Shown in pieces: positions 49,565-50,821 of a stretch of 50,821 nt of DNA (positions within the stretch are counted from its first letter, which is position 1; each line of letters starts with the position of its first letter). This DNA is from Oscillospiraceae bacterium (GTDB taxonomy: Bacteria > Bacillota_A > Clostridia > Oscillospirales > Oscillospiraceae), in contig SVLP01000016.1 of NCBI GenBank assembly GCA_015067895.1, positions 1-50,821 of the forward strand, written 5' to 3'. The translations under genes were made by a program, and so were the position numbers. The notes under the pieces are model-generated. The model did no database searches, was not told the origin of the DNA, and saw only the letters and a program-made list of their open reading frames with translations.

Positions 49565-50471
49565 GAAAATCTTTGTTTTCTTTTCCCTCGGTGTTGAGCT
49601 TCTTGAAGTTGCCCATGACCTCGCTGACGGAGCTCATGATGGCGAAGCTGTGGGGGTAGCGGCGGATGATCTTGGACAGAGTAGCGATCTGGCTCTTGTT
49701 GATGACGCAGATCAGGATGTTCTTCTCCTGGCCGGAGTACATACCCTTCGCGGGGATCAGGGTGCAGGAGTGGTGGAGCTTGTCGATGATGTCCCGGCTG
49801 AGCTCCACGGGGTTGTCGGTGATGATCTCGAAGCGGATGGCAGAGCGGCCGGACTTGAGCATGTTGTCGGAGACGGTGCTGGACATGAAGCTGTAGAGGA
49901 TGCACAGGATCACGGGCTCCAGCTGGTAGCCGTAGACGAAATAGCTGATGGCGGCCACGCAGACATTGATGGCGAAGGTCACATAGAAGAAATTCAGCTC
50001 CGGTCGCTTGATGCGGATCAGGCTGGCCACGTAGTCCATGCCGCCGGTGTAGGCGCTGCACTTGACCAGGAAGCCGTAGACCGCGCCGGAGATGATGCCG
50101 GCGACCAGGGGGCCGAGAATGGTGCTGGTGCCGTTTTCCGTGGAATAGGCGAAGGCACTCAGATCGAGCTTCTCCAGGACGACAAGCATGGCGGAGAAGG
50201 TGACCACATAGACCATCGACCGGAAGGCCAGCTTGCGGTTGACGAACTCGAAGACCATCAGTGCCAGGGGGATGTTGATGATGAGCGACAGGTAGCCCAC
50301 GTTGATGCCCGCGACCTCCTGGATGATGGTGCACAGGCCGTTCAGACCGGAGGGGGCGAACCGGTTGGGGAAGACGAAGATGTGGTAGCTCATGGCGTTG
50401 CCGAAGGCAAGCAGCAGGATGACCGCATAGGTGAAGACCTTGCGCGGGGTGATGGGCTGTTTCGTTCTCAT
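49536..50471 (-). CDS. YitT-family membrane protein (DUF161/DUF2179)
   Basis: 311 aa. Five or six N-terminal helices ([91 protein letters not shown]) followed by a soluble C-terminal DUF2179 domain ([54 protein letters not shown]). Family members are widespread in Firmicutes with no settled function. The ATG at 50471 has GGAG 8 nt upstream; the upstream in-frame codons overlap or precede the promoter and cannot be used. Confidence 0.9.
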   Translation of the reverse strand: MRTKQPITPRKVFTYAVILLLAFGNAMSYHIFVFPNRFAPSGLNGLCTIIQEVAGINVGYLSLIINIPLALMVFEFVNRKLAFRSMVYVVTFSAMLVVLEKLDLSAFAYSTENGTSTILGPLVAGIISGAVYGFLVKCSAYTGGMDYVASLIRIKRPELNFFYVTFAINVCVAAISYFVYGYQLEPVILCILYSFMSSTVSDNMLKSGRSAIRFEIITDNPVELSRDIIDKLHHSCTLIPAKGMYSGQEKNILICVINKSQIATLSKIIRRYPHSFAIMSSVSEVMGNFKKLNTEGKENKDFLDSGEGSAV

Positions 50472-50520
50472 GACAGATGCTCCGTTCCGCATAGGTTTTG
50501 TGTTCAGTTCTGACAGAATC

Positions 50521-50549
50521 ATGATAGCATAAGGGGTTTTCCCGGTCAA
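50521..50549 (-). promoter_or_regulatory. Promoter of the YitT-family gene
   Basis: -35 TTGACC (50544-50549), 17-bp spacer, -10 TATCAT (50521-50526), minus strand. Confidence 0.8.
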
Positions 50550-50649
50550 TCCCTGAAAAATTCACAAGAAAAACCGGTAAAAATCCGGCAAAACGGGCAG
50601 TGCTTCCCGGTGGAGAACAAGTGTGCTTGCATGGGCGGTGGGGCGGGAA

Positions 50650-50684
50650 AAGAAGAACAGAGGCTCTGGGGGGAGCCTCTGTTC
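50650..50684 (-). terminator. Terminator of the gene entering from the right edge
   Basis: GAACAGAGGCTC/GAGCCTCTGTTC (12 bp, 6-nt loop), then TTCTTTTC on the minus strand, 21 bp past the stop at 50706. Confidence 0.75.
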
Positions 50685-50705
50685 GGATATTCGGCAAATT
50701 GGAAT

Positions 50706-50821
50706 TTATCTCTCAACAGCTATCAATACAGCCCTACATGGCGAACCGTCCGCACCTGATAAATTCAGCGGTGCAGCATTCAAAAAATAAACACCTTCAG
50801 ATACCTCTGACAAACGAATTC
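50706..50821 (-). CDS. C-terminal end of a probable cyclase-family protein (partial)
   Basis: Only the last 37 codons are inside the window, ending TAA at 50706-50708. The readable end is IRLSEVSEGVYFLNAAPLNL then SGADGSPCRAVLIAVER. This resembles the C-terminus of the cyclase/arylformamidase family (PF04199), where a PLK-type loop and GADGSPCRA close the metal-dependent fold. A terminator follows directly, which supports a true gene end. The family call rests on a short stretch, so it is moderate. Confidence 0.55.
   Translation of the reverse strand, partial: IRLSEVSEGVYFLNAAPLNLSGADGSPCRAVLIAVER

Noticed and set aside
49561..50697. A 378-codon minus-strand frame overlapping the YitT gene
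   Set aside because: It is frame-shifted relative to clear membrane helices and a DUF2179 domain, and its start lies in a terminator.

Overview
The window reads as one continuous piece of core chromosome from a GC-rich, anaerobic, Gram-positive Clostridia member, most likely Oscillospiraceae (Clostridium cluster IV). That placement is an inference from the gene set: a folate C1 ligase, the rimP-nusA-ylxR-ylxQ-infB-rbfA-nrnA-truB-ribF order, an oxygen-labile cysteine desulfidase, a two-subunit Fe-S fumarase, BMP-type nucleoside uptake, and strong codon bias with sigma-A promoters spaced at about 17 bp. I cannot name a genus. No phage, plasmid, CRISPR, rRNA or tRNA gene was seen.

Layout. 1-6.8 kb (leftward): 5' part of fhs behind a structured leader; a short trigger-factor-like isomerase; an apparent operon rodA, GH13 glycosidase, SLH-domain exported protein. 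6.9-19.1 kb (rightward): a divergent ADP-ribosylglycohydrolase-family protein, then the translation and RNA block rimP-nusA-ylxR-ylxQ-infB-rbfA-nrnA-truB-ribF and rpsO-pnp. 19.3-27.9 kb: YdcF-like protein, small membrane protein, cyuA, the leftward hom-lysC-asd operon diverging from thrC. 28-36 kb: VanZ-like protein, then nucleoside salvage (tdk, deoC, deoD, deoB, cdd) with a pair of membrane proteins, ending in a BMP-family nucleoside-binding lipoprotein. 36.1-37.2 kb: an intact IS1595-family element with an exact 8-bp target duplication, sitting in the U-tract of the lipoprotein gene's terminator. 37.3-43.5 kb: a two-gene MBOAT/SGNH acylation cassette, then the ATPase and two permeases that normally accompany the lipoprotein. 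43.7-50.8 kb: LCP ligase, TraX-like protein with a small unknown gene, fumarase alpha/beta, guaB, a YitT-family protein, and the last 37 codons of a probable cyclase-family protein.

The genes are mostly ordinary; the unusual content is between them. Nearly every larger gap holds an inverted-repeat element. I see at least four classes: (1) hairpins with GTAGGG...CCCTAC ends, often in pairs; (2) composite 225-300 bp palindromes with a TGTCATTGCGAG core, four full copies and two variants; (3) MITE-like elements at 23.0 and 27.7 kb; (4) arrays of short iterated words whose second half is the reverse complement of the first, with a different word at different loci. Several of these carry stop codons or promoters, so they are part of the expression architecture. 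They are the best candidates for something undescribed here.
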